Shown in pieces: positions 7,770 to 15,130 of a DNA stretch of 18,618 nt. Made by a program: the position numbers and the translations under genes. Source of the DNA: Proteobacteria bacterium UBA1148. GTDB taxonomy: Bacteria > Pseudomonadota > Gammaproteobacteria > Steroidobacterales > Rariloculaceae. Numbering within the stretch: the stretch's first letter is position 1; every line of letters starts with the position of its first letter. The stretch spans positions 1-18,618 of the forward strand of contig DBZY01000010.1 in assembly GCA_002311835.1 (NCBI GenBank), in the 5' to 3' direction. The notes under the pieces were generated by a model. That model was given only the letters and a program-made list of their open reading frames with translations, was not told the origin of the DNA and did no database searches.

Positions 7770-7798
7770 TTGTACAGTGGTATACCAGACTGTATAAA
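7770..7798 (+). promoter_or_regulatory. Predicted sigma-70 promoter upstream of the TTT receptor gene
   Basis: TTGTAC (7770-7775) and TATAAA (7793-7798) are separated by 17 bp, a near-ideal spacing. The site lies just after the Ldh-family stop codon and about 200 bp before the receptor gene, leaving a long untranslated leader. A perfect palindrome occupies the spacer. Assignment is by eye. Confidence 0.55.
7778..7787. promoter_or_regulatory. Palindrome TGGTATACCA in the promoter spacer, GntR-type operator candidate
   Basis: TGGTATACCA is a perfect 10 bp palindrome. It resembles operators of GntR-family regulators of the FCD subgroup, which typically read T-G-G-T followed by A-C-C-A. It lies entirely between the -35 and -10 hexamers, so a bound protein would block RNA polymerase. 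No GntR gene is present in the window, so the regulator would be encoded elsewhere. Confidence 0.45.
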
Positions 7799-8008
7799 AT
7801 GCATAATCGCAGAGGTATTGAAATTGACGAGCAATTAGAACCTAATAAGTTCAAAAAGTTATTTAGTAAGCAGAAAGAAACATCCTTGCAACGAGAATGA
7901 TTTTAAGACTACGGATTTGAATTGGAGTAGTACCATTGGCGTTAGTAGGATTTGTGTGAAAACCATATGAGCTTGTGGTTGGTATATAGGTTGGGGGACA
8001 ATTCGTCC

Positions 8009-9163
8009 ATGTCAAATTTGGTGTACCAAGTCAGACGACTGTCATTTTTCTGGACTGTCGCGGTTGCTGCCTCACTTGCAGTTGGCTGCAGTGGGCCGGC
8101 AGAGTCAACGTATACCGCAGACTCAGTGCTTTCTGGCAGCTTAAATGACTCTGGATATTATGAAGGTAAAACCATCACCTTGGTTATGGGGCTTGATGCT
8201 TCTGCTGGTGGAACCACTGTTGGTCGTCTCCTAGCAAAACATCTAGAATTCGGCCTGGAGGGCAATCCCAACGTCATCGTCAAAAATATGCCTGGCGCAT
8301 CGATGATGTCCGCTCATATTTTTGTATTGCTTAAGGCGCCGAGAGATGGCACTACGATTTATTATGGTCCCCGCTCTTCCCTAGGAGAGTTGCTTGATTT
8401 CCCCGGGCATTCATTCAAGTACTCCCAGTTCACGGTGCTAGGTGGTGTTCAGCTTGCCCCTTTGGTGACTTACGCGCGCAAGGACGTATTGGAAGGGGGA
8501 GTACAAATCCCAGCCGATATTCTTCGCGCAGACGGACTCATTTTCGGCGGCATTTCGGCCGAGCATGGGCGTATGATTGCTAGCACTATGGGGCTAGATC
8601 TGATTGGTGCTCAATACCATTTTGTGGGTGGTTACTCTGGTAGTGGCAAGATCCGTGTGGCGGTACTGAGCGGCGAAGTCAATATGGCGACGGACGCAGC
8701 CCATGCGTATCTAAATGAAGTAGTGCCAACACTGGAACAGCAGGGACTAAACGCCCCCTTGTTTAGCTTGCCAGTTCTCACTGAGGGCGGCGCTCTCGTA
8801 AAGAGTCCGCTGGTGCCGGACATGCCCACTGTGAACGAGCTCTACGAAGAAATTCATGGGGTACCTCCGTCAGGGGCTAACTGGGATGCTATTCGGACGA
8901 TGATCGAAATTGATCAGACCATGCAACACGTATTCCTAGGACCACCGAACATGGATCCAGACGCTGTGAGAACCTTCCGGGCCGTGATTGGGCCGGCTAT
9001 GCTTACAGAAGAATTCAAAGAAGAAGCGACTCGGATCCTGAGTTATGTGCCGGATGCTGTGGACGCGGAACGTGCGACACAGATCCTAGATGCCACTGCA
9101 GATGTAACTCCCGCGGTGCAGTCCTTCATTGAGGCGCAAATCGCACGTAACAACGGCTATTAG
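8009..9163 (+). CDS. Tripartite tricarboxylate transporter receptor, TctC/Bug-like lipoprotein
   Basis: This 384-residue solute-binding lipoprotein would capture an organic acid in the periplasm and pass it to the TctA/TctB permease. The N-terminus has two Arg (residues 9-10), a hydrophobic stretch and a lipobox-like LAVGC, with the lipidated Cys at residue 27. The mature part shows the TctC/Bug pattern: YYEGKTITLVMG, a glycine-rich AGGTTVGRLLAKHL, NPNVIVKNMPGASMM, and DGTTIYY. The C-terminal part (VPDMPTVNELYEE, then LGPPNMDPDAVRTFR) also fits marine members of the family. I chose the ATG at 8009 because it gives a normal signal-peptide length; an in-frame ATG at 7967 and a TTG at 7952 are alternatives. 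It faces its presumed permease instead of sharing an operon with it. The ligand is unknown. Confidence 0.9.
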   Translation: MSNLVYQVRRLSFFWTVAVAASLAVGCSGPAESTYTADSVLSGSLNDSGYYEGKTITLVMGLDASAGGTTVGRLLAKHLEFGLEGNPNVIVKNMPGASMMSAHIFVLLKAPRDGTTIYYGPRSSLGELLDFPGHSFKYSQFTVLGGVQLAPLVTYARKDVLEGGVQIPADILRADGLIFGGISAEHGRMIASTMGLDLIGAQYHFVGGYSGSGKIRVAVLSGEVNMATDAAHAYLNEVVPTLEQQGLNAPLFSLPVLTEGGALVKSPLVPDMPTVNELYEEIHGVPPSGANWDAIRTMIEIDQTMQHVFLGPPNMDPDAVRTFRAVIGPAMLTEEFKEEATRILSYVPDAVDAERATQILDATADVTPAVQSFIEAQIARNNGY

Positions 9164-9188
9164 TCGACGCCACAACTCAAAAGAAGCC

Positions 9189-9219
9189 CTAGGGGACTAG
9201 ACGGCGTTTTTCGCCCTAG
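9189..9219. terminator. Inverted repeat between convergent TTT receptor and permease genes
   Basis: CTAGGG (9189-9194) is mirrored by CCCTAG (9214-9219), and a smaller hairpin GGCG-TTTTT-CGCC lies inside (9203-9215), so two alternative folds are possible. It falls exactly in the convergent gap and overlaps the permease stop codon. There is no T-run after the stem on either strand, so it is not a textbook intrinsic terminator. A bidirectional terminator is only a guess from position. Confidence 0.3.
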
Positions 9220-11240
9220 ATGATTAGCCAGTCTGGTGTGCCCGCGGGTAATACTGATTGGAGCCAGATAGCTAAATAGGATGGGTGGAAGAGTAATCCC
9301 ATCACCTGTCCATAGAAGAAAACTAGAATCGCCCACCCTGCTAGGGCATAGCTAAACGCGAAGCGTTTCTGGTAATGCCCCCAACGCAGGAGGTAAGCAC
9401 AGATAAATAGCGGCATGGCAAGTTTTTGTCCAACTATCATAGTTAATAACAAAATGCTTATAAGGTAGCCGAAGAACGGCAGCGCCTGAGCAAGCCAAGC
9501 ATCCTCAAAAGCTTCCCTAAAGGTTTTTCTCCACATCCCGGTGTTTTTCTTGGCTGCCAAAAGGAGCGTCAGGTCTTGAACGACCACCATGAATGAAAGT
9601 ACTGTCCCCGGGATCGAAATAATTAGAGGGAACTGGCGTACTGGTGGGGGCCACATAAGTGAGGTCACGCCTGCCCAGATGAAAAGAATAAAGAGTGTGA
9701 CCGAGAAGAGTAGCGAAATGGCGGGATTGCGTTCTGTAGCTTCCCCCCGGGCGGTTTTGCCTAACATCTTTTGTTTTGCAATCCCGCGTGCGGCAAAGAA
9801 CAACGTTACGACGATGATAATTATCAGAAGTATTACGATCGGTCGGTTTAGCCAGCCGACTCCTTGGTGAACGCGAGTGCTGATCTGAAACGACCCCTCG
9901 AGTATGCTCCCAAGTACCAGAGCAAGTATTATCGGTGGTCGTGGCCATCCTCCGCGTTTCATGAAGAACCCTACGACACCGAAGAAAGTGCAGCTTACCC
10001 AGTCCCCCATTGAAGAACCGCCAAGCCATGCTCCCATATAGACGAACAACAACACCCCAGGCACCAACATGTGTCCTGGTAGTAGCGCGACTTTGGCCAC
10101 TTGTTTGACCGTTCCCAGTAGGATGACGGTTGAGATCACGCTCGCGAAAGCAATCATCCAAACGAAGCTAAACGTCATAGGAAGTTCTGAATCAAGCATG
10201 CTTGGTCCTGGTCGTAGACCAAGCATAATTAGTGCTCCCATTAATACGGCAGTTCCGACACTGCCAGGTATACCCATTGTCACTGTGGGAATCATTGCGC
10301 CGCCCCGAAGCGCATTGTTTGCAGCTTCAGGAGCGAGCACTCCACGAATATCACCTTGTCCAAATTCAGACTGGTCCTTTGCTCCTTGCATTGCGTGACC
10401 GTAGGTAACCCAGCCTACGATGGAAGCACCAAGGCCAGGTAGCATGCCGACGTACGCGCCAATTACGCTGCAGCGCAGAACTAACCCCCAGTGTTTCAAC
10501 GCATCTCGGACTCCGATCATTAGTCCATGGCGCGTATCGCGAGTCTCACCAGTTCTCGCAATGGAGACATTTTTGATAGCTAACTCCATGATTTCTGGTA
10601 TGGCAAAAAGTCCTAGTAGCACGGGTATCAGTGGTAATTGGTCTAGCAGATAGAGGGTGTTGAACGTGTATCGTGGAATGGCTTGGGATTCAGGAAATCC
10701 AACCATCGCCAACAACAGTCCAAACATGGCTGCAGCTATACCCTTTACAATAGAACGCCCGGACAAAGAACCCACCATGGTCAGTCCCAGCACCCCCAAC
10801 ATGAATGTCTCCGGTGATTCGAATGCAAGAATAACGGGCAGGATAAGTGGCAATGAAACGCCGAGTGCGATCGCGCCGCATACGCCACCGATAGCAGAAG
10901 AAGTGAACGCGGCTCCTAACGCTCGTGCCGATTCACCGCGTTTAGCCATAGGATATCCATCGAGAACGGTTGCTTGAGAGGCAGCGGTGGCCGGAATCCC
11001 GAGCAGCACGGAGGTAATCGCACCACTAGTGGATGTTGATGCCCATGAAGCCAGCAGCAGTGCGAAAGCGGCCACCGGCTCCATGCTAAAAGTAAAGGGC
11101 AACAGTAATACTAAGCCAATCGCTCCTCCCATTCCGGGGATTGCGCCCATGAGGATCCCAATCACGCAACCGAGTGCAAAATATGCTAGGACATGCCACT
11201 GAAAGATCAGTCCTAGTCCAGAGATTAGGGCTTCCAACAT
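9216..11240 (-). CDS. TTT permease, TctA with C-terminal TctB-like domain
   Basis: This 674-residue inner-membrane protein is longer than a usual TctA of about 500 residues. Residues 1 to about 485 are TctA: the glycine motif GILMGAIPGMGGAI (28-41), SVLLGIPATAASQATVLDGYPMAKRG split across 77-101, a repeat of the glycine motif at GAYVGMLPGLGAS (261-273), and APEAANNALRGG (303-314). After a charged linker (about 486-505), residues 506-660 contain about four hydrophobic segments separated by a basic loop, which is the size and topology of the small subunit TctB. No separate tctB is found in the window, so the protein appears to be an A-B fusion. The start ATG has no clear ribosome binding site. 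The transporter would work with the convergent receptor as a cation-coupled uptake system for a carboxylate or related compound. The TctA assignment is firm; the TctB-like part is inferred from length and hydrophobicity. Confidence 0.92.
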   Translation of the reverse strand: MLEALISGLGLIFQWHVLAYFALGCVIGILMGAIPGMGGAIGLVLLLPFTFSMEPVAAFALLLASWASTSTSGAITSVLLGIPATAASQATVLDGYPMAKRGESARALGAAFTSSAIGGVCGAIALGVSLPLILPVILAFESPETFMLGVLGLTMVGSLSGRSIVKGIAAAMFGLLLAMVGFPESQAIPRYTFNTLYLLDQLPLIPVLLGLFAIPEIMELAIKNVSIARTGETRDTRHGLMIGVRDALKHWGLVLRCSVIGAYVGMLPGLGASIVGWVTYGHAMQGAKDQSEFGQGDIRGVLAPEAANNALRGGAMIPTVTMGIPGSVGTAVLMGALIMLGLRPGPSMLDSELPMTFSFVWMIAFASVISTVILLGTVKQVAKVALLPGHMLVPGVLLFVYMGAWLGGSSMGDWVSCTFFGVVGFFMKRGGWPRPPIILALVLGSILEGSFQISTRVHQGVGWLNRPIVILLIIIIVVTLFFAARGIAKQKMLGKTARGEATERNPAISLLFSVTLFILFIWAGVTSLMWPPPVRQFPLIISIPGTVLSFMVVVQDLTLLLAAKKNTGMWRKTFREAFEDAWLAQALPFFGYLISILLLTMIVGQKLAMPLFICAYLLRWGHYQKRFAFSYALAGWAILVFFYGQVMGLLFHPSYLAIWLQSVLPAGTPDWLII

Positions 11241-11275
11241 AGTTTACTTTTGGAATTCTTTGTTCTTGGTCTGGC

Positions 11276-11299
11276 GGGGAGGGGATAATATCACTCCCC
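11276..11299. promoter_or_regulatory. Inverted repeat in the tctA / glcG-like divergent gap
   Basis: GGGGAG (11276-11281) pairs with CTCCCC (11294-11299) around an AT-rich centre that includes GATAAT (11284-11289). GATAAT could be a -10 element for the rightward genes, with TTGTTC at 11260-11265 and an 18 bp spacer. The reverse strand of the same segment reads TATTAT and could serve the permease. This makes it a plausible shared control point, though weakly supported. Confidence 0.3.
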
Positions 11300-11321
11300 T
11301 ATCTGGCTAGAGACAAAAAGA

Positions 11322-11792
11322 ATGGCAAAACCAATTTCGCTGAAAGTGTTACTGAGTCTGGAGCAGGCAAGCGCTATCGTTGACGAAACACTGCGCTTGG
11401 CTCGGGAAAACGATTTGCAGTCTTTGACTGTTGTGGTTCTTGATGCTGGGGGCCATCAAATTGCCCTAAAGCGAGAGGATGGTAGCGGCATCATTCGTGT
11501 ACAGGTCGCCTGCGCTAAAGCGTACGGCGCACTAGGTATGGGGAAATCGAGTAGGGATCTCGGTGAGCATGTGGCAGATCGTCCCCTGTTCGGCAATTCT
11601 CTGAGTGTAATTTCTGGTGGACGGTTCGCAACAGTACCAGGCGGGGTTTTAATCTGTGATTCAGATGGGCTTGTCATTGGAGCTGTGGGTGTTACTGGTG
11701 ATACATCGGCACGGGATGAATTCGTTGCTATCGGTGGAGTTCGCTCTGTGGGCCTAATTTCTTCCCCACAAGAATCTCCCGGAGTTGGATAG
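11322..11792 (+). CDS. GlcG/HbpS family protein (DUF336)
   Basis: This is a 156-residue cytosolic-looking protein of the GlcG/HbpS family. The family pattern is clear: VVVLDAGGHQIALKREDG (residues 36-53), a central CAKAYGALGMGKSS (64-77), GGRFATVPGG (99-108) and the C-terminal GAVGVTGDTSARDE (120-133). HbpS-type members bind heme. GlcG-type members sit in glycolate, propanediol or organic-acid operons with an unsettled biochemical role. Here it is divergent from the TTT permease and 76 nt ahead of an esterase, so it probably belongs to the same acid-utilisation system. No signal peptide is visible. The ribosome binding site is weak (AGAGA ahead of the ATG). Confidence 0.88.
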   Translation: MAKPISLKVLLSLEQASAIVDETLRLARENDLQSLTVVVLDAGGHQIALKREDGSGIIRVQVACAKAYGALGMGKSSRDLGEHVADRPLFGNSLSVISGGRFATVPGGVLICDSDGLVIGAVGVTGDTSARDEFVAIGGVRSVGLISSPQESPGVG

Positions 11793-11868
11793 CCTCTACG
11801 GTTACATCGACTCGGGGTTGTGGCTGATCGGTATACTTTAGATATTCTGCGTTTGTGGATGGAACACG

Positions 11869-12978
11869 GTGGTAAAGAAGAATCCGAACTGGTCTAGTGG
11901 CAGCGTCGTCACGCTGGAGCATACCTCGGAAATCCTCAAAGAGAATCCGTTACGTGATCCATACGTGCGCTCGCTAGATGTCTGGTTGCCCCCTCAATAC
12001 GATCAGGGCGTAGGAGAGGGCCGTGGAAAACGGTTTCCTGTGTTATTCGATCTAGTGGGATACACAGGTTCTGGTAAATCCCATACTAATTGGCGCAACT
12101 TTGATGAAAACTTGCCTGAGAGGGCTGCCCGCCTGGTTCACGAAAAGCGGATGGGGCCATGTATCCTTGTTTTTCCAGACTGCTTTACGGCGCTCGGTGG
12201 TAACCAGTACATCAACTCTTCGGCCTTGGGGCGTTATGCTGACTACCTAACAAAAGAACTCGTCCCATTTGTAGATAGAGAATTCCGAACACTCGCGTCT
12301 CGAGATCACCGAGGCTGCTTCGGCAAGTCATCGGGTGGTTATGGCGCTATCCTCCACGGCATGAAGTACCCTAGGTGCTGGGGCGCAATTGCAAATCATT
12401 CGGGAGATGCATACTTCGATTTCCTATATCGGTGCGATTGGCCCAACACTCTAAATGTGCTTGCAACGCACAGGCGACGTGAACGCAAATCGGGCCTGAT
12501 TAATGTTGCAAGGGAAGAAGAAGGGTGCGGAGAGGGATTTGATGACGGACGCATACGGCGTTTCTTAAAAAATATTTGGGAAAAAGAAAAACTGACTAGT
12601 GCAGAGGTGCATGCTCTAATGATGGTGGCGATGGCGGCCTCTTATGACCCGGATCCCAATGCACCGAACGGATTCCGGATTCCTTTCAATTTGGAAACTG
12701 GGGAGATTATTCATGCGCGGTGGCGAGAATGGTTAAAGCATGATCCTATCAATCTCATAGCTCGTCACAGTAAAAATCTGAGTACACTACATGGTATTTT
12801 TATAGATTGCGGTTGGATGGATCAGTATCAAATTCATTATGGCGCTCGGATTTTATCCAAGCGACTAATTCAGAACGGAATTGAACATCGTTATGAGGAG
12901 TTTTCGGATACACATTCCGGCATTGACTATCGCATGGATAAAAGTCTTCCGTTTCTTTATCGTGCATTGAAACCTTGA
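11869..12978 (+). CDS. Esterase D / enterochelin-esterase-like alpha/beta hydrolase
   Basis: This 369-residue cytoplasmic hydrolase carries the putative esterase domain (COG0627/COG2382-like). It has VRSLDVWLPPQY near residues 33-44, a predicted nucleophile Ser154 in GKSSGGYGA, an acid at Asp313 or Asp318 in FIDCGWMDQYQ, and His349 in SDTHSGIDYRM. An insertion of about 80 residues (roughly 185-285), rich in charged residues, separates the nucleophile from the acid and probably forms a lid. The start is GTG at 11869. It is the only standard start codon after the in-frame stop at 11839, and GGATGG precedes it. With the exported hydrolase of the first operon, it makes two esterase-type enzymes in one uptake cluster, which favours an ester, lactone or acylated substrate. 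The natural substrate is unknown. Confidence 0.85.
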   Translation: MVKKNPNWSSGSVVTLEHTSEILKENPLRDPYVRSLDVWLPPQYDQGVGEGRGKRFPVLFDLVGYTGSGKSHTNWRNFDENLPERAARLVHEKRMGPCILVFPDCFTALGGNQYINSSALGRYADYLTKELVPFVDREFRTLASRDHRGCFGKSSGGYGAILHGMKYPRCWGAIANHSGDAYFDFLYRCDWPNTLNVLATHRRRERKSGLINVAREEEGCGEGFDDGRIRRFLKNIWEKEKLTSAEVHALMMVAMAASYDPDPNAPNGFRIPFNLETGEIIHARWREWLKHDPINLIARHSKNLSTLHGIFIDCGWMDQYQIHYGARILSKRLIQNGIEHRYEEFSDTHSGIDYRMDKSLPFLYRALKP

Positions 12979-12994
12979 TTTTCAGTTTTACTGA

Positions 12995-13816
12995 ATGCTA
13001 ATGAAACGCGCTCAAAAACTCCGTTTTTTTGTAATGTTCCCAATCATGCTCGGCGCGATCCTGTTCACAGTTTTTCTTATAATTATGAGCAGCAATAGCG
13101 ATCAAAGTTGGCGAACCGCGAGCCGAGCTCCCGTAGGGCTAGCTCCGGATCCTGCTACTACCGAGGAAGCGGTAGTGCAAGTTTATGCGGCGCGTGCTGT
13201 GCGTTGGAGAGGTTACATCGGTGTTCACAGTTGGCTCGCAACCAAGCCACATGGTGCAGAAGTCTTTACTGTCCATGAAGTGAACGGGTGGCGGTTGCGG
13301 CGAAACGGTACAGCAGTTATTTCAAGCAACCGACCTCCCGATGGTCGATGGTTCGGTAATGCGCCGGAACTCCTGGCGGAATTACGCGGCGAAGATGCCG
13401 GGGTTGCCATTCAACAAATCGAGACCGCCGTGGATGAATATCCGTTTGCTGATCAGTATCGCGTCTGGCCAGGACCTAACTCAAACACTTTCACGGCATT
13501 TGTGCTTCGTAGAGTTCCACAATTAAGGGTTGATCTTCCAGCGACCGCGATTGGAAAAGACTATTTGGGGAGTCAGCTCATAGCAGGCGCACCGAGTGGT
13601 ACGGGCATACAGTTAAGCGCCCTTGGACTTCTAGGCGTGCTAGTAGCCATAGAGGAGGGCTTGGAGATCAACCTGCTCGGACTTACGTTTGGGGTTGATC
13701 TTTTAGATCTGTCTCTTAAGGCTCCATTTGTGGGCCGTATTGGAACTACTATTACCGGAATGTTACTCGGGTTGATTCTCGTTGGTTTGGTTATTCTGTT
13801 TCGACGTGCATCCTAA
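12995..13816 (+). CDS. DUF3750 domain-containing membrane protein
   Basis: This 273-residue protein of unknown function matches my recollection of the DUF3750 family. An N-terminal membrane segment spans residues 11-31 (FFVMFPIMLG and following) and a C-terminal one spans about 250-268, ending in RRAS. The central domain is probably periplasmic. It carries YIGVHSWLATKP (His78-Ser79-Trp80) and RVWPGPNSNTF (156-166), which are the conserved parts of the family. The His and the polar NSNTF segment suggest a papain- or NlpC-like active-site geometry, but that is only a suggestion. It begins 16 nt after the esterase stop. ATG codons at 12995 and 13001 are both possible starts and neither has a good ribosome binding site, so translation may be coupled to the gene upstream. 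Confidence 0.8.
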   Translation: MLMKRAQKLRFFVMFPIMLGAILFTVFLIIMSSNSDQSWRTASRAPVGLAPDPATTEEAVVQVYAARAVRWRGYIGVHSWLATKPHGAEVFTVHEVNGWRLRRNGTAVISSNRPPDGRWFGNAPELLAELRGEDAGVAIQQIETAVDEYPFADQYRVWPGPNSNTFTAFVLRRVPQLRVDLPATAIGKDYLGSQLIAGAPSGTGIQLSALGLLGVLVAIEEGLEINLLGLTFGVDLLDLSLKAPFVGRIGTTITGMLLGLILVGLVILFRRAS

Positions 13817-13831
13817 TCATGGCCCGTTCGG

Positions 13832-13861
13832 TTGACTACCCATGCTAGATCCGTGTATCAC
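13832..13861 (+). promoter_or_regulatory. Candidate promoter ahead of the DUF6491 gene
   Basis: TTGACT (13832-13837) and TATCAC (13856-13861) are separated by 18 bp in the 81 bp gap between the DUF3750 and DUF6491 genes. The short palindrome CACATGTG overlaps the end of the -10. The -35 is good and the -10 is weak. Confidence 0.35.
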
Positions 13862-13897
13862 ATGTGCACATTGTCGGGGTGCCGTTAGGGTATGACC

Positions 13898-14356
13898 ATG
13901 AGCAAAATTTACGGCTCCGTGTCTCTAGTCATCATATCTATGGTAGTACCTGTTTACGCTCAAGATAGTGTGGAAATTGAGGAAGAGGTGGTTGTTTCTG
14001 AAAGTGAAGTTAAAGAGGTGGTGCTTGACCCCAGTGCTCCTCGATCAACTAGATCGGCGTGTTTCAGCGTTAGGCGGATTAATAGCTTTTCCGCGTTTCA
14101 CGATGAGTATATCTACATTCAGGATCGGGGTAGTCGGCACTATCTTCTCACTATGCACCGAGGTTGTTTCGGTTTGCGTAGTGCTCGGGATATTGCGATA
14201 CAGAACCATACGGATCGCGTATGTTCCAATAGCCAGGCAGAGGTTTCTTACAGGGGGCCAGGGGCCCGTTTGGAAAAGTGTTTTATACGCACGGTTGAAG
14301 CGGTAGAGGATAGGGCTGCAGCCCGGGCTCTTGTGGAGAGTCGTGCGCGGCGGTAA
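13898..14356 (+). CDS. Exported DUF6491 family protein
   Basis: This 152-residue secreted protein has a cleavable signal peptide (MSKIYGSVSL, then a hydrophobic run ending VYA before QDS at about residue 22) followed by an acidic stretch (about 25-40). The remainder has the DUF6491 pattern: a first Cys in SACFSVRR (Cys55), YIYIQDRGSRHYLLTMHRGC (71-90), FGLRSARDIAI (91-101), a Cys at 109 and a fourth at 128. Four cysteines in an exported domain point to two disulfides. I chose the ATG at 13898, since AGGG (13887-13890) lies 7 nt ahead; the ATG at 13892 is too close to it. The biological role of the family is not known to me. Confidence 0.8.
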   Translation: MSKIYGSVSLVIISMVVPVYAQDSVEIEEEVVVSESEVKEVVLDPSAPRSTRSACFSVRRINSFSAFHDEYIYIQDRGSRHYLLTMHRGCFGLRSARDIAIQNHTDRVCSNSQAEVSYRGPGARLEKCFIRTVEAVEDRAAARALVESRARR

Positions 14357-14415
14357 TAAATTGAGTATGAAGAGGTTCTCTCCAGCAGCAGATCACTAAA
14401 ATACGGGAGAAAATT

Positions 14416-15033
14416 ATGCGTAAATTTACCTTTGGCACAGGGGTCGTTTTAGTCCTTGCAGCCTTCGTCTTGGGACGTTTGTCTGCGCAGGGTTTGGCAA
14501 CAGGTCCAGAGCCTAGTTGCACAATGTGTCCGGCAGACTTCATCCCAAAAGAGGAATTAGAGTCTTATGAAGCCATTTCTGTCGCTCAGTCTTTGACCGA
14601 TCAGCAGGTACGATCCATCGATATCGGTAATGCCAACGTGCAAATAGCCCTTGCTCGAAGAGGGGTCTTAGATACACCGAACCCACGTTCCGTAGCTGAG
14701 CATTCGCTCGTCACAGAGGTGTATTACGTGTTGAGCGGGTCAGGGACGAACCGACTTGGGCCAGATCTGGTCGATAGACAGCAACGCCCCGATGACGACA
14801 GAGCGGTTCGGTTTTTGAATGGCCCCGGGAGTAATTCGATTGATATTCGCAACCCTCAGGAGGTTGAGCTAGAAGCTGGTGATGTCTTGGTCATACCAGC
14901 AGGGACCGGACATCAGTTTACGAGGATCAATGACCATATCACCTACCTTATGGTTCGGGTGGACCCTGATAAGGTTGTCCCTCTGATGAATGCTGCGGAT
15001 TCGGAAGCCTACATAAGTGAAAATCTTCCGTAG
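14416..15033 (+). CDS. Exported cupin-domain protein
   Basis: This 205-residue protein has an N-terminal hydrophobic signal or anchor (residues 5-20) and a CxxC pair (Cys35, Cys38). A single cupin barrel starts at about residue 65. Cupin motif 1 is AEHSLVTEVYYVLSGSG, with His96 and Glu101 but without the second His of the usual H-x-H. Motif 2 is GDVLVIPAGTGHQF with His166. A metal could be held by His96, Glu101 and His166. The GGGAG at 14405-14409 is well spaced from the ATG, so the start is secure. Cupins include dioxygenases, isomerases and sugar-binding proteins, so no reaction is assigned. Extracytoplasmic location is inferred from the N-terminus. Confidence 0.82.
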   Translation: MRKFTFGTGVVLVLAAFVLGRLSAQGLATGPEPSCTMCPADFIPKEELESYEAISVAQSLTDQQVRSIDIGNANVQIALARRGVLDTPNPRSVAEHSLVTEVYYVLSGSGTNRLGPDLVDRQQRPDDDRAVRFLNGPGSNSIDIRNPQEVELEAGDVLVIPAGTGHQFTRINDHITYLMVRVDPDKVVPLMNAADSEAYISENLP

Positions 15034-15130
15034 CGGGTTGAACAGGGTTTTTATAGATAGACGGATTACTTACTGGTTTGATGACGCTGAAAGAGGTCCT
15101 GCTCAACTCAGATCGGTTTATGGAGGTTAA

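Noticed and set aside
7799..7900. A 33-codon frame (MHNRRGIEIDEQLEPNKFKK and onward) between the Ldh-family gene and the TTT receptor gene
   Set aside because: Its ATG overlaps the predicted -10 element, so it would not be in the transcript from that promoter, and it has no ribosome binding site.
9517..10161. Second 214-codon open frame on the minus strand within the permease gene
   Set aside because: It is an out-of-frame shadow of a strongly supported membrane protein, rich in Arg, His and Thr, with no recognisable domain.
15037..15107. Imperfect 10 bp inverted repeat GTTGAACAGG / CCTGCTCAAC between the cupin and quinone reductase genes
   Set aside because: It has one mismatch and a 51 bp separation, with no T-run or promoter link; chance is the simplest explanation.
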